DNA from: CABRXV01 sp900754955
GTDB lineage: Bacteria; Actinomycetota; Coriobacteriia; Coriobacteriales; Eggerthellaceae
Reading direction: 5' to 3'
NCBI GenBank assembly: GCA_902475005.1
Contig: CABRXV010000007.1
Coordinates: 1 to 49,179 of the forward strand
Length of the DNA stretch: 49,179 nucleotides
Positions 32,506 to 40,950 of the stretch are shown here, piece after piece. Both the position numbers and the translations under genes were made by a program. The stretch's first letter is position 1. Every line of letters starts with the position of its first letter. A model generated the notes under the pieces. That model had not been told where the DNA came from. It saw nothing but the letters and a program-made list of their open reading frames with translations, and searched no databases.

Positions 32506-33687
32506 ATGAGCGCGAACGTCTATTTCGCAGACATGCACGTCAATCCAGGCGACAACATCCTGGCGAAGTTCGAGCGGCTCATCGTGAAGGCTGGCATCGA
32601 CCAAATCGACTTCAAGGACAAGTTCGTCGCCGTCAAGGTTCACTTCGGCGAAGTGGGCAACATGGCGTTTCTGCGCCATCAGTACGCGAAGGTTCTCTGC
32701 GATCACATCAAGGCGCAGGGCGGCAAACCGTTCCTCACCGACTGCAACACGCTGTACGTCGGATACCGCAACAACGCGCTCAACCATCTCGACGCCGCCT
32801 ACATCAACGGCTACAGCCCGCTCTCCACGGGCGTCCACACGATCATCGCCGACGGTTTGCGCGGCACCGACGAGCGCGAGATCCCTGTTGAGGGCGGCGA
32901 GTACGTCAAGGAGGCGAAGATCGGCGCCGCCATCGCCGAAGCCGACATCGTCATCTCGCTCTCCCACTTCAAGGGACACATCAACGCGGGATTCGGCGGC
33001 GCGCTCAAGAACATCGGCATGGGCTGCGGCTCGAAGAAGGGCAAGATGGAAATGCACAGCAGCGGCACCCCGCGCATCGCGGCAGATAAGTGCATCGGCT
33101 GCGGCATGTGCGTCGACCACTGCGCCAACGACGGCGTGCATGTAACGGACGGCACCGCCGTCATCGACGAAGCGCACTGCGTCGGCTGCGGCTACTGCAT
33201 CGCCTACTGCCCCACGGGCGCCATCATGACGAAGTGGGACGAGGCGAAACCGGTCATGAATATGAAAATCGCCGAGTACACGAAGGCAGTGCTCGACGGC
33301 AAGCCGTCTTTCCACATCAGCCTCGTGCTCGACGTGTCGCCTGAGTGCGACTGCGAAAGCGCCAACGACATCCCCGTCATCCCCAACGTCGGCATGTTCG
33401 CGTCGTTCGACCCCGTCGCCCTCGACCAGGCCTGCGTCGACGCGGCGAACGCACAACCCGTGGTGCCGGGCAGCATGGCCGATCCGCAGGCGAAGAGCGC
33501 TGCGGCATCCGACCATGTCGACGGCCACGCGATCCCCGCGCAGGCGGCCGACGGCGAAGCGAACACGAACGACGGCCACGACGTGTTCAAGATGGTGCAC
33601 CCCGACACCGACTGGGAAGCGGGCCTCGTGCACGCCGAGAAGCTCGGCATCGGCACGCGCAGCTACGAGCTCGTCACGGTGCGCTAG
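32506..33687 (+). CDS. DUF362 protein with two [4Fe-4S] clusters
   Basis: A 393-residue protein. The DUF362 domain occupies most of residues 1-180 (VKVHFGEVGNMAFLRH, DCNTLYVGYRNNAL, SLSHFKGHINAGFGGALKN). A ferredoxin insert follows, with CIGCGMCVDHC and CVGCGYCIAYCPTG, two clusters. The DUF362 fold continues afterwards (FASFDPVALDQAC). A disordered, Ala/Asp-rich stretch of about 40 residues interrupts it near residue 330. Family members are thought to use an Fe-S-coupled redox reaction, but no substrate is established. It forms an operon with the GNAT gene 1 bp later. Confidence 0.92.
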   Translation: MSANVYFADMHVNPGDNILAKFERLIVKAGIDQIDFKDKFVAVKVHFGEVGNMAFLRHQYAKVLCDHIKAQGGKPFLTDCNTLYVGYRNNALNHLDAAYINGYSPLSTGVHTIIADGLRGTDEREIPVEGGEYVKEAKIGAAIAEADIVISLSHFKGHINAGFGGALKNIGMGCGSKKGKMEMHSSGTPRIAADKCIGCGMCVDHCANDGVHVTDGTAVIDEAHCVGCGYCIAYCPTGAIMTKWDEAKPVMNMKIAEYTKAVLDGKPSFHISLVLDVSPECDCESANDIPVIPNVGMFASFDPVALDQACVDAANAQPVVPGSMADPQAKSAAASDHVDGHAIPAQAADGEANTNDGHDVFKMVHPDTDWEAGLVHAEKLGIGTRSYELVTVR

Positions 33688-33688
33688 C

Positions 33689-34174
33689 ATGGAACAGCAG
33701 AAACCGCAGTTCAGGTTCGCCACGCGCGACGACTGCGCGCTCATCCTGAGCTTCATCCGCGAGCTCGCCGCCTACGAGAAGATGCTCGACGAAGTGGTCG
33801 CCACCGAGGAGCTTCTCGAGGAGTGGCTCTTCGACAAGCAGAAGGCGGAGGTCGTCTTCGCGCTCGAGGACGACCGCGAGGTGGGATTCGCCCTGTTCTT
33901 CCACAACTTCTCGACGTTTCTCGGCCGCGCGGGCATCTACCTCGAGGACCTCTACGTGCTGCCCGAATACCGCGGTAAAGGCTACGGGAAGGGCCTGCTC
34001 AAAAAGCTCGCCCAGATCGCCGTCGAACGCGGCTGCGGCAGACTCGAATGGTGGTGCCTCGATTGGAACCGTCCGAGCATCGACTTCTACCTCGCGCTCG
34101 GCGCCGAGCCCATGAGCGACTGGACCACGTACCGCATCACGGGCAACACGCTCATCGAGCTGGCGGAAAGCTGA
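33689..34174 (+). CDS. GNAT-family N-acetyltransferase, diamine/spermidine-type
   Basis: A 161-residue GNAT protein: ATRDDCALILSFIRELAAYE at the N-terminus, EVGFALFFHNFSTFLGRAGIYLEDLYV and the acetyl-CoA loop PEYRGKGYGKGLLKKLA, then GRLEWWCLDWNRPSIDFY. The LEDLYVLPEYRGKGYGK segment is typical of the diamine N-acetyltransferase-like group. Acceptor unknown; a polyamine or other amine is likely. The start lies 1 bp after the DUF362 stop, so the two are translated as a pair. Confidence 0.9.
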   Translation: MEQQKPQFRFATRDDCALILSFIRELAAYEKMLDEVVATEELLEEWLFDKQKAEVVFALEDDREVGFALFFHNFSTFLGRAGIYLEDLYVLPEYRGKGYGKGLLKKLAQIAVERGCGRLEWWCLDWNRPSIDFYLALGAEPMSDWTTYRITGNTLIELAES

Positions 34175-34220
34175 CGCCTTCTTCGACAAGCTGTCACGAA
34201 GCCACCGATACCGCAGCGGG

Positions 34221-34244
34221 GCGGACGGATTCGAATCCGTCCGC
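34221..34244. terminator. 12-bp perfect palindrome, probable terminator
   Basis: GCGGACGGATTC and GAATCCGTCCGC form a perfect inverted repeat with no loop base to spare, 46 bp after the GNAT stop. There is no T-run. It resembles part of a tRNA T-arm superficially but does not fold as one. Confidence 0.5.
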
Positions 34245-34316
34245 TCCGCCTTCGTTCGGAGCAACGGCACGCCCACCCCGCTCCTCCCCGCATGCACCCT
34301 TCCCCACGCTTAAAAC

Positions 34317-34329
34317 TGACAATTTGTCA
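34317..34329. promoter_or_regulatory. TetR operator site 1 (TGACAATTTGTCA)
   Basis: First of three 13-bp palindromes of the form TGACAANNTGTCA ahead of the flavodoxin gene; 33 bp before site 2. Confidence 0.8.
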
Positions 34330-34348
34330 CCAAATATCCTCAAGGATA

Positions 34349-34377
34349 TTGACAATGTGTCAGCAAAAGCGTACCGT
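34349..34377 (+). promoter_or_regulatory. Promoter of the flavodoxin-TetR operon
   Basis: TTGACA at 34349-34354, a 17-bp spacer and TACCGT at 34372-34377. The -35 hexamer is embedded in operator site 2, which is a clear way to block transcription. The -10 is a weak match. Confidence 0.5.
34350..34362. promoter_or_regulatory. TetR operator site 2 (TGACAATGTGTCA)
   Basis: Second TGACAANNTGTCA palindrome, overlapping the -35 box; a separate hairpin ATATCCT/AGGATAT lies between sites 1 and 2 at 34333-34348. Confidence 0.8.
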
Positions 34378-34395
34378 GTGCCATGTCATCAATTC

Positions 34396-34408
34396 TGACA
34401 ACATGTCA
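34396..34408. promoter_or_regulatory. TetR operator site 3 (TGACAACATGTCA)
   Basis: Third TGACAANNTGTCA palindrome, 46 bp after site 2 and 19 bp before the flavodoxin start codon. Confidence 0.8.
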
Positions 34409-34427
34409 TTTAAAGAAAGGACGTCCC

Positions 34428-34901
34428 GTGAGCACCACCCTCGTCGCCTACTTCTCCGCTACTGGAACCACCGCCCGAGCCGCGCACGCCATCGCCGACG
34501 CAATCGGCGCCGACCTCTACGAGATCGCGCCCGCCGAGCCCTACACCTCGGCCGACCTCAACTGGAACGATCGCGCCTCCCGCAGCTCGCGCGAAATGAA
34601 CGACGAATCCTGCCGCCCCGCCATCGCCGGCACCGTCGAGAACATGGACGCCTACGACACCGTGTTCGTCGGCTTCCCCGTATGGTGGTACGTGGAGCCG
34701 CGCATCATCGACACGTTCCTCGAGTCCTACGACTTCGCCGGCAAGACCGTCGTCCCCTTCGCCACGAGCGGCGGCAGCGGCCTCGGCCGCGCACCGCAGC
34801 GCATGCAGCAGATCGCCGCAGGCTCCACCGTGACGGGTGGTAAACTGCTCAACGGTCGTCAGAGCGCCGACGCCCTGCGTGCCTGGGCCGAAAGCCTCTA
34901 A
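34428..34901 (+). CDS. Flavodoxin-like protein
   Basis: A 157-residue flavodoxin of the Flavodoxin_4 type. The FMN phosphate loop is AYFSATGTTARAAHAIADAI (about residues 7-26); FVGFPVWWYVEPRIIDTFLE and PFATSGGSGLGRA are the further FMN-contacting loops. It would carry electrons between flavoproteins or act as an NAD(P)H-linked reductase. GTG follows AAAGGACG. It is the first gene after the three TetR operators and is 48 bp upstream of the TetR gene. Confidence 0.92.
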   Translation: MSTTLVAYFSATGTTARAAHAIADAIGADLYEIAPAEPYTSADLNWNDRASRSSREMNDESCRPAIAGTVENMDAYDTVFVGFPVWWYVEPRIIDTFLESYDFAGKTVVPFATSGGSGLGRAPQRMQQIAAGSTVTGGKLLNGRQSADALRAWAESL

Positions 34902-34949
34902 CGAATTGGACGCCTGCGCTCCGCCGAGCGCATCGTCGAGGGAGAACGC

Positions 34950-35582
34950 ATGCCGAAGATCACGAAGGAAGAATCGCTCGCACGTCGCAACGAGATCATC
35001 GACGCCTGCGAGGCGCTCTATCAGGCGGAAAGCTACCGCGACATCACCATGACGCAGGTCGCCGCCAAGGTGTCGTTCGGCCGCGCGAACGTATACAACT
35101 ACTTCCAGAACAAGGACGAGATCCTGCTGGCGCTGCTGCAGCGCGAGCACGAGCTGTGGGCGGCCGACCTCGAAAGCCTCGCCGCGCGTGCGTCCTCCCT
35201 TTCCGACGAACAGCTCGCCGACGAGCTGGCGCGAAGCGTACAGGCGCGCGAGCAGATGCTCAAGCTGCTCGCCATGAACCTCTACGACATGGAGCAGAAC
35301 AGCCGCCTCGAAAGCCTCATCGAGTTCAAGCACGCCTACAAACGAACCGTGGAGACGCTCGAAAAGGTGCTGGCGACGGCGAAACCCCACTGGAGCGACG
35401 AGCGCCGCAACCTGTTCACCTTCGCGTTCCTGCCGTTTCTCCACGGCGTCTACCCCTACGTGTTCCACTCCGAGAAACAGCTGGCCGCTATGGAGGAAGC
35501 TGGCGTGACGCAACCCCCGCTCACCACGTACGGCGTGTCGCGCGCGCTGGCCCTCAAGCTGCTGAGCGACCGCGAGGCATAG
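34950..35582 (+). CDS. TetR/AcrR-family regulator of the flavodoxin operon
   Basis: A 210-residue TetR regulator: HTH DITMTQVAAKVSFGRANVYNYFQNKDEIL (about 31-60), then a helical domain with an aromatic-rich C-terminal half. The three TGACAANNTGTCA dyads upstream of its own operon are the obvious targets, so it is expected to repress both itself and the flavodoxin gene until an unknown ligand or redox signal binds. GGGAGAACGC precedes ATG. Confidence 0.92.
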   Translation: MPKITKEESLARRNEIIDACEALYQAESYRDITMTQVAAKVSFGRANVYNYFQNKDEILLALLQREHELWAADLESLAARASSLSDEQLADELARSVQAREQMLKLLAMNLYDMEQNSRLESLIEFKHAYKRTVETLEKVLATAKPHWSDERRNLFTFAFLPFLHGVYPYVFHSEKQLAAMEEAGVTQPPLTTYGVSRALALKLLSDREA

Positions 35583-35653
35583 CACACACTACTCAGAGGG
35601 ATCCGAAGCGAACGTTCCGCCAGACACTTCCCCGCCCACTGCGCAGATGCTCG

Positions 35654-36001
35654 CTACGCTGACGGCACGAACTCGTCAGCGGGGATGTCGGTCGCCTCGA
35701 GCTTGAAGATCACCGGGCGGATGCCGTCGTTGCACGAGGCGATGGCGACGCCCGGCTTGCGGATCCAGTCATCGTGGTAGAAGCAGTTGCCGTCCATGCC
35801 GTGCGCCAGTGCGAAGGCGAACTGGTAGATAGCCTTCCACGCCTCATCGCAAAGGCCCTCGGGCTTCGCATAGTCGGCATAGAACACCTGGCCCTCCTGC
35901 ATCATGAGACACTTCTGCAGCCCCTCGATGCCGTATTCGCTTGCCAACTCCTCGTCGAACGTCGTCTTCAGGACGGTGATCTTCACCTTGTTCATCGACA
36001 T
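35654..36001 (-). CDS. TIGR04076-family small protein
   Basis: A 115-residue protein matching the TIGR04076 family by its conserved blocks: KVKITVLKTTF, EGQVFYADYAKPEGLCDEAW, AIYQFAFALAHGMDG, DWIRKPGVAIASCNDGIRPV and FKLEAT. Family function is unknown; two conserved Cys (in GLCDEAW and ASCNDG) suggest metal or redox binding. GAAGGAGG precedes ATG; it is divergent from the HxlR gene, so that regulator may control it. Confidence 0.88.
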   Translation of the reverse strand: MSMNKVKITVLKTTFDEELASEYGIEGLQKCLMMQEGQVFYADYAKPEGLCDEAWKAIYQFAFALAHGMDGNCFYHDDWIRKPGVAIASCNDGIRPVIFKLEATDIPADEFVPSA

Positions 36002-36278
36002 GACGCATCCTCCTTCATCGTCGTCGAGTGCGCGTGCTTTCATGGCCTTTATAATGCGCTGCAGCAGCATTTGTAAGTACTGATCTTCTAGGAAGGTACT
36101 ATCCTGCAAGAAATCGTCGAACACGCCGCATAGCGCGCAATAGGCAAGCCGACGCCCCGAGGGCCTGCGTTCAGGGCGCCTGCCGCGACGACGCAAATTG
36201 CGTACTGGCGAAGAGCCGAGAGACATGCGAACTCTGCATCGCTCCTACCGCAACGCCCGAATAAGGAGGATCCGCCCG

Positions 36279-36638
36279 ATGAGCATGAAACCGTACGAAG
36301 GACGCGTCTCCTCGCTTGACGACACGCCCTTCGGCTACACCCTATCGATGATCGGCGGGAAATGGCGCCTCGTCATCCTGTACTGGCTCGCCGAGCAGGA
36401 CGCAACGCGCTTCAACGAGCTGCGCCGCCGCATCGGACGCATCACCGAGAAGACGCTGTCGAGCCAGCTCAAAGATATGGAACGTGACGGCCTCGTCGTC
36501 CGCAGGGAGTATCCGCAGATCCCGCCCAAGGTGGAGTACAGCCTCTCGGAGAAGGGACGGTCGCTCTATCCCCTGATGGAAGCGATGTGCGCATGGGGCG
36601 AGGAGCATCAGCCCGCACGCGACTCCGCGCTACAATAA
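36279..36638 (+). CDS. HxlR-family transcriptional regulator
   Basis: A 119-residue winged-helix regulator of the MarR-related HxlR type: FGYTLSMIGGKWRLVILYWL, FNELRRRIGRITEKTLSSQL (recognition helix) and the wing EYPQIPPKVEYSLSEKG. Family members often respond to redox or electrophile stress. It reads into the flavoprotein gene 30 bp downstream and is divergent from TIGR04076; both are likely targets. ATAAGGAGGATC precedes the start. Confidence 0.93.
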   Translation: MSMKPYEGRVSSLDDTPFGYTLSMIGGKWRLVILYWLAEQDATRFNELRRRIGRITEKTLSSQLKDMERDGLVVRREYPQIPPKVEYSLSEKGRSLYPLMEAMCAWGEEHQPARDSALQ

Positions 36639-36668
36639 CCCCATCGCACGCCATCGCAAGGAGGGATC

Positions 36669-37235
36669 ATGCCGCGCAACATCGTCGTCGTCATCGGAAG
36701 CCCGCGGGGAAACGGCAACACCTGGATGCTCGCCGAGGCGTTCATCAGGGGCGCGGAAGACGCAGGCCATCACGTCGAGGTCATCGACGCGGGACGCGCC
36801 GACATCGCCGGCTGCATCGGCTGCGAGTACTGCTTCTCGCACGCAGGCAGCTGCTTCCGCAAGGACGACATGACGAAGTTCTACCCCGTGCTGCGCGCAT
36901 GCGACACCATCGTGTACGCCACGCCGCTGTACTGCTTCACGTTCTCGGCGCAGATCAAGACATTCATGGACCGCATGTTCTGCGGGCTCGCCGATCCGTT
37001 CGGCATCACGTCGTGCTGCCTGCTCACGGTGTTCGAGGACAAGGATCCCGCCGTTGCGCGGCCGCTCATCGACACGTACCGCATGAACGCTGCGTACACC
37101 CACATGAAAGACGAGGGCGTCATCTGCGTTCCCGGCACCTACGAACGCGGCGCCATCGAAGGCAACCCCAAGCTCGAGGAAGCCTACGAGCTTGGCCGCA
37201 GCCTATCGGCAGAACCCGTGCCAGCCCCTCAGTAA
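36669..37235 (+). CDS. NAD(P)H-dependent FMN reductase, iron-sulfur flavoprotein-like
   Basis: A 188-residue flavodoxin-fold protein: VVVIGSPRGNGNTWMLAEAF is the FMN-binding loop, and ATPLYCFTFSAQIKTFMDR is the typical NADPH-dependent reductase segment. A CIGCEYCFSHAGSC motif (C-x2-C-x2-C-x6-C, about residues 47-60) resembles the compact cluster motif of iron-sulfur flavoproteins, though close homologs with these Cys can also lack a cluster. It is co-transcribed with HxlR. Electron transfer to small electrophiles is inferred. CAAGGAGG precedes ATG. Confidence 0.9.
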   Translation: MPRNIVVVIGSPRGNGNTWMLAEAFIRGAEDAGHHVEVIDAGRADIAGCIGCEYCFSHAGSCFRKDDMTKFYPVLRACDTIVYATPLYCFTFSAQIKTFMDRMFCGLADPFGITSCCLLTVFEDKDPAVARPLIDTYRMNAAYTHMKDEGVICVPGTYERGAIEGNPKLEEAYELGRSLSAEPVPAPQ

Positions 37236-37463
37236 TCGAAAACGCAACGGAAAGCGGCAAGCGCGGCGAAGGAACGCGACATCAGTCTCGCCCCTCGCCG
37301 CATTCCGTCACGCCAGCAAGCACGCAGGCACGACGGCAGCCACGGTCACAAACCCCGCGCAACTTTACCCAGAATTGATCTGCACCGCATCGCGAAACGC
37401 CTATGCTGATTTCAGCGACGCAAAGCCATGCACCCACCATTGGCTGCAGAGCAAGGAGGGCAT

Positions 37464-38168
37464 GTGGACGAAACCGGATCGGACAGCCTCTCGACGCGCA
37501 TCCCCTACGGAAGATCGTGGACCATCCACGTAGACGAGGCCTATGCCGAGCGCATGATCCGCGCGCACAACAAAGCGTACCGTCGCAAAACGGGCAAGGG
37601 CTTTTTCATCTTCTGCCTGCTGCTCGATGCCCTCGTGGTGGCGGGAACCGTGAACTGCCTCGTCGAGGAGCTCAACATCTTCGACGCGATCGGCGGATTC
37701 GAAGCCCTGATCGGCGCATACGTCCTGTTCCCCGCATTGACGATCTTCTTCGGCGTGCTCGCATTCGGGCCTGATAAAGGCCGTTTCTTCGGACGCAAGC
37801 GCGCGGCGCGCGAGCTCGTGGAAGAACTCGATCCAGAAGGTACTGGCACGTGCACGGCGCGCTTCGACGCGCTCGGCGTCACGCTCTCGTCGGGAGGAAG
37901 CGTCATCCACGTGCCCTACGCCGCGTGCTACAGCACAGCCGACATCGAAGGAGAGACGTTCGTACTCGTGGGAAGCGAAGAGGAGCAGTCGGTCCTTCGG
38001 AACATGGCGGGCAACAACGCCCTCATGCGCGACAACGTCGGGTTCGCCTTCGCCGCACCCGCTGAATACACCGAGCCGATACTGAACGCAGGAAAGCGCC
38101 AATTCGAGCGCATGCAGGAAGACGACGCCTACCGCACACGCGTACTGAACTACTTCGACGAAGCGTGA
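37464..38168 (+). CDS. YcxB-like membrane protein
   Basis: A 234-residue protein with two predicted helices (about 45-67, GFFIFCLLLDALVVAGTV; about 83-103, IGAYVLFPALTIFFGVLAFG) and a C-terminal soluble domain containing GVTLSSGGSVIHVPYAACYS, resembling the YcxB-like domain. GTG was chosen because AGGAGGGCAT lies at good distance; an upstream in-frame ATG lacks one. Function unknown; nothing in the flanks assigns a role. Confidence 0.6.
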   Translation: MDETGSDSLSTRIPYGRSWTIHVDEAYAERMIRAHNKAYRRKTGKGFFIFCLLLDALVVAGTVNCLVEELNIFDAIGGFEALIGAYVLFPALTIFFGVLAFGPDKGRFFGRKRAARELVEELDPEGTGTCTARFDALGVTLSSGGSVIHVPYAACYSTADIEGETFVLVGSEEEQSVLRNMAGNNALMRDNVGFAFAAPAEYTEPILNAGKRQFERMQEDDAYRTRVLNYFDEA

Positions 38169-38317
38169 CCGCGCGGCGAACGAACGAGGCCGCGCGCTGC
38201 ACGGCGACGTCGTACAGCACCCGCCACGTCTCCCGTGTCGCGATTTGACTTTGAGCTAACTCCATCCGCTAAGGTCGGAAACGCACAACACGGCGAGAAC
38301 CAGAAGAGAGGCCCAGC

Positions 38318-39415
38318 ATGCAATACCGCACCCTGCCTCACGGCGGAGAAAAGATCAGCGCCATCGGCTTGGGGATGGGATCCATCCATCAAGCGAGCAC
38401 GGCGGAAACCGAACGCACCGTACGCGCTGCCATCGACGCAGGCGTTAACTATCTCGACTTCGTTCCGAGCGAAGCCGTTGCGTTCGAGGGCTACGCACGC
38501 GCCCTGCGCGGCCAACGCGACAAGGTCATGCTGCAGGTGCATCTCGGTGCAAACTATGCGACAGGATCGTACGGGTTCACCACCGATCCCGCAACCACGC
38601 GCCGCGAGTTCGAAAAGCGCCTCGAGTCCCTCGGCACCGACTACGCGGATTTCGGATTCATCCACTGCATCGACGAGGACAGCGATTTCGACAAGGTGAT
38701 GAACGGTCCCACATGGGAGTACGCGCAGCGTATGAAACAGGAGGGCGTCATCCGCCACTTGGGATTCAGCACGCACAGCGTCGAGATCGCACGCCGCTTC
38801 CTCGCAACGGGCGCCATGGACATGGGCATGTTCAGCATCAACCCCATGTACGATTACACATCCGAGTCGGCGTACGGCAAGGGGGAGGCAGACGACCGCG
38901 CGGCGCTGTACCGTGAATTCGAGCGTGCGGGCGTGGGAATATCGGTCATGAAGGCGTTTGCCGGCGGCCAGCTGCTCGACGCACGACAGAGCCCCTTCGG
39001 CGCGGCGCTCACGCAAGCTCAGTGCATCCAGTACGCGCTCGACCGCCCCGGCGTGCTCACCGTTCTGCCGGGCGTGCGCGGCATGAGCGACCTTGAAGAG
39101 CTGCTCGGGTTCTTCGACGCCTCTGACGAGGAGCGGGACTACTCCGTCCTCGGATCGATGGCGCCGCAAGCGTCCACTGGCTCCTGCGTGTACTGCAACC
39201 ACTGCCAGCCATGCCCCGAAGGCATCAGCATCGGCATGGTCAACAAATTCTACGACCTCGCGCGCCTCGGCGATGCGATGGCAGCGCAGCATTACCGCGA
39301 TCTGGAGGTGCATGCCTCCTCCTGCATCGCATGCGGACACTGCGACAGCCGCTGCCCGTTCGGCGTGAAGCAAAGCGAGCGCATGCAGGAGATCGCAGCG
39401 TACTTCGGCGCGTAG
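38318..39415 (+). CDS. Aldo/keto reductase-fold ferredoxin protein lacking catalytic Tyr and Lys
   Basis: A 365-residue AKR TIM barrel followed by a ferredoxin-like domain (CVYCNHCQPC and CIACGHCDSRCPFGV, two [4Fe-4S] sites). The AKR tetrad is broken: after D47, where the family has Tyr at D+5 (DTAxAY), this protein has E52 (DFVPSE); the Lys of the LATK-like strand is replaced in LQVH (H75). The FIHCID His is kept. Compare the neighbouring AKR gene, which keeps Asp, Tyr, Lys and His. It is probably redox-active through its clusters but not a normal NADPH reductase. GAGAGG precedes ATG. Confidence 0.88.
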   Translation: MQYRTLPHGGEKISAIGLGMGSIHQASTAETERTVRAAIDAGVNYLDFVPSEAVAFEGYARALRGQRDKVMLQVHLGANYATGSYGFTTDPATTRREFEKRLESLGTDYADFGFIHCIDEDSDFDKVMNGPTWEYAQRMKQEGVIRHLGFSTHSVEIARRFLATGAMDMGMFSINPMYDYTSESAYGKGEADDRAALYREFERAGVGISVMKAFAGGQLLDARQSPFGAALTQAQCIQYALDRPGVLTVLPGVRGMSDLEELLGFFDASDEERDYSVLGSMAPQASTGSCVYCNHCQPCPEGISIGMVNKFYDLARLGDAMAAQHYRDLEVHASSCIACGHCDSRCPFGVKQSERMQEIAAYFGA

Positions 39416-39469
39416 GCGAAACGAAGCGGGCGCGGCGGCAGAACGGCGATCCGACCCACGTGGCCTGCG

Positions 39470-40651
39470 TTACCGCTTCCCCACCGTGCTGCCGCGCATG
39501 AGCTGGGGCTGTTCAGGCTCCACCGAGAAGATCTCGTCGTTGATGCGATCGAAGTACTCCAGAATGGGCAGGTTCTGCGGGCAGGCGTCCTCACACGCGC
39601 CACAGCGGATGCACTCGGTGACCATGCTCTTGCCCGCGTTGAAGCGCACGACGAACCCCATCTGGTAGCCGGCCGACGCGGCGTCGCCGTAGTTGATGAA
39701 GTGGTTGAGCACCGCGAGCGACTGCGAGATGCCGATGTTTTGCGGGCAGACCTTGGCGCAGTAGTCGCAGCTCGTGCACTGTACGGTGCCGCCTTCGCGC
39801 AGCGCCTCGCAAGCGCGGTCGATCGCGGCGGCCTCGGCCTCGCCGAGCGCCTTGAAATCCCTGAACGCACGGCAGTTGTCCTCCACCTGCGCGAGCGTGC
39901 TCATGCCCGAAAGCGTCACGACGATGCCCGGCTGGCTGGCCGTGAAGCGCAGCGCCGCGGTTGCGTAGGAGTCTTTCGGAAACGCCTCATCGAGAATGTC
40001 CTTCACCGCTTGCGGCGGATCGGCCAGGATGCCGCCCTTGACCGGCTCCATCGCAATGACGGGGATGCCGTGGGCACGGGCGATCTCAACGCATTCGCGT
40101 TCGCGGAAATCGGGGCTGTCCCAGTCGCTGTAGTTGGCCTGGAGCTGGATGATCTCGGCTTCGGGATACGCGGCAATGAAGCCCTCCAGCTCGTCGGGCG
40201 TGCAGTGCGCCGAGAAACCGATGTGTCGTGCGAGCCCGCGCTCCTTCACGCTTTTGACGAACTCCCACGCGTCGTACTTCTCGAACGCCGCGGTACGAAC
40301 ACCGCCCAGATTGTGCATGAGGTAGACGTCCAGATAGTCGACGCCCAGCGTGGCGAGCGTCTCCTGCAGCTGCGCCTCGAGGTCCTCCTTACAGGCGCAG
40401 TTGCTCCAGGCGACGCACTTCGACGCGATGAGGTAGGAATCGCGCGGATGCCGCTCGACAAGCGCGGCGTGCAGCGTCTTCTCGGAGTTGGGGTAGGCCC
40501 AGGCGGTGTCGAAGTAGTTGCCGCCCGCTTTCAGATAGCAGTCGATCATCTCGCTCACCTGCGCGATGTCGACGGTATCGTCGCCGTGCCCCTCGAAGCG
40601 CATGCAGCCGAACCCGAGCGGACTGGTGATTTTCGTCACGTCGAAAGCCAT
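39470..40651 (-). CDS. Aldo/keto reductase with ferredoxin-type [4Fe-4S] domain
   Basis: A 393-residue protein: an AKR barrel with complete tetrad (D48 and Y53 in YFDTAWAYPNSE, K78 in IASKC, His in LMHNLG), then CTSCDYCAKVCPQ and CIRCGACEDACPQ for two clusters. Such fused proteins are common in anaerobes and may couple ferredoxin to carbonyl reduction. Its gene converges with the degenerate AKR gene, 54 bp apart. GGGGAAGGGG precedes ATG. Confidence 0.93.
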   Translation of the reverse strand: MAFDVTKITSPLGFGCMRFEGHGDDTVDIAQVSEMIDCYLKAGGNYFDTAWAYPNSEKTLHAALVERHPRDSYLIASKCVAWSNCACKEDLEAQLQETLATLGVDYLDVYLMHNLGGVRTAAFEKYDAWEFVKSVKERGLARHIGFSAHCTPDELEGFIAAYPEAEIIQLQANYSDWDSPDFRERECVEIARAHGIPVIAMEPVKGGILADPPQAVKDILDEAFPKDSYATAALRFTASQPGIVVTLSGMSTLAQVEDNCRAFRDFKALGEAEAAAIDRACEALREGGTVQCTSCDYCAKVCPQNIGISQSLAVLNHFINYGDAASAGYQMGFVVRFNAGKSMVTECIRCGACEDACPQNLPILEYFDRINDEIFSVEPEQPQLMRGSTVGKR

Positions 40652-40863
40652 GAGATCCCCTTCCCCGAAGCGATGATGTCTCATTATAGAGGGCGGAAAA
40701 GCGTGGCGAGAGAAAACAGGAGACGTCAAGCCACACCACCTCCGCCCCGCCACGCAGCGACACCGACGCGCAAAACGATCAGAGCGAGAAACGGCAGCGC
40801 GCACGATGACGCCAGTCTCGCCCTACCGCCGCCCTTCGCCAGCCCTTCCCCCGCCCCAAACGA

Positions 40864-40902
40864 AAGAGCTCCAGCTGAACGCACCGCTCAGCTGGAGCTC
40901 TT
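40864..40902 (-). terminator. Rho-independent terminator of nhaC
   Basis: AAGAGCTCCAGCTGA and TCAGCTGGAGCTCTT form a perfect 15-bp stem with a 9-nt loop, 48 bp after the nhaC stop on the minus strand. A short T-rich tail follows. The remainder of the 40652-40950 gap shows no gene. Confidence 0.85.
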
Positions 40903-40950
40903 CTTCGATTATGTCGTGAGCGCCACGGCATCGCGGCGCATTGCGCCCCG

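Noticed and set aside
34221..34244. Possible tRNA 3' end (GGATTCGAATCC with CCGCTCCGCC after it)
   Set aside because: The T-stem would need an A:C pair at the loop closure, and no acceptor or anticodon arm is present upstream. It is better read as a palindromic hairpin.
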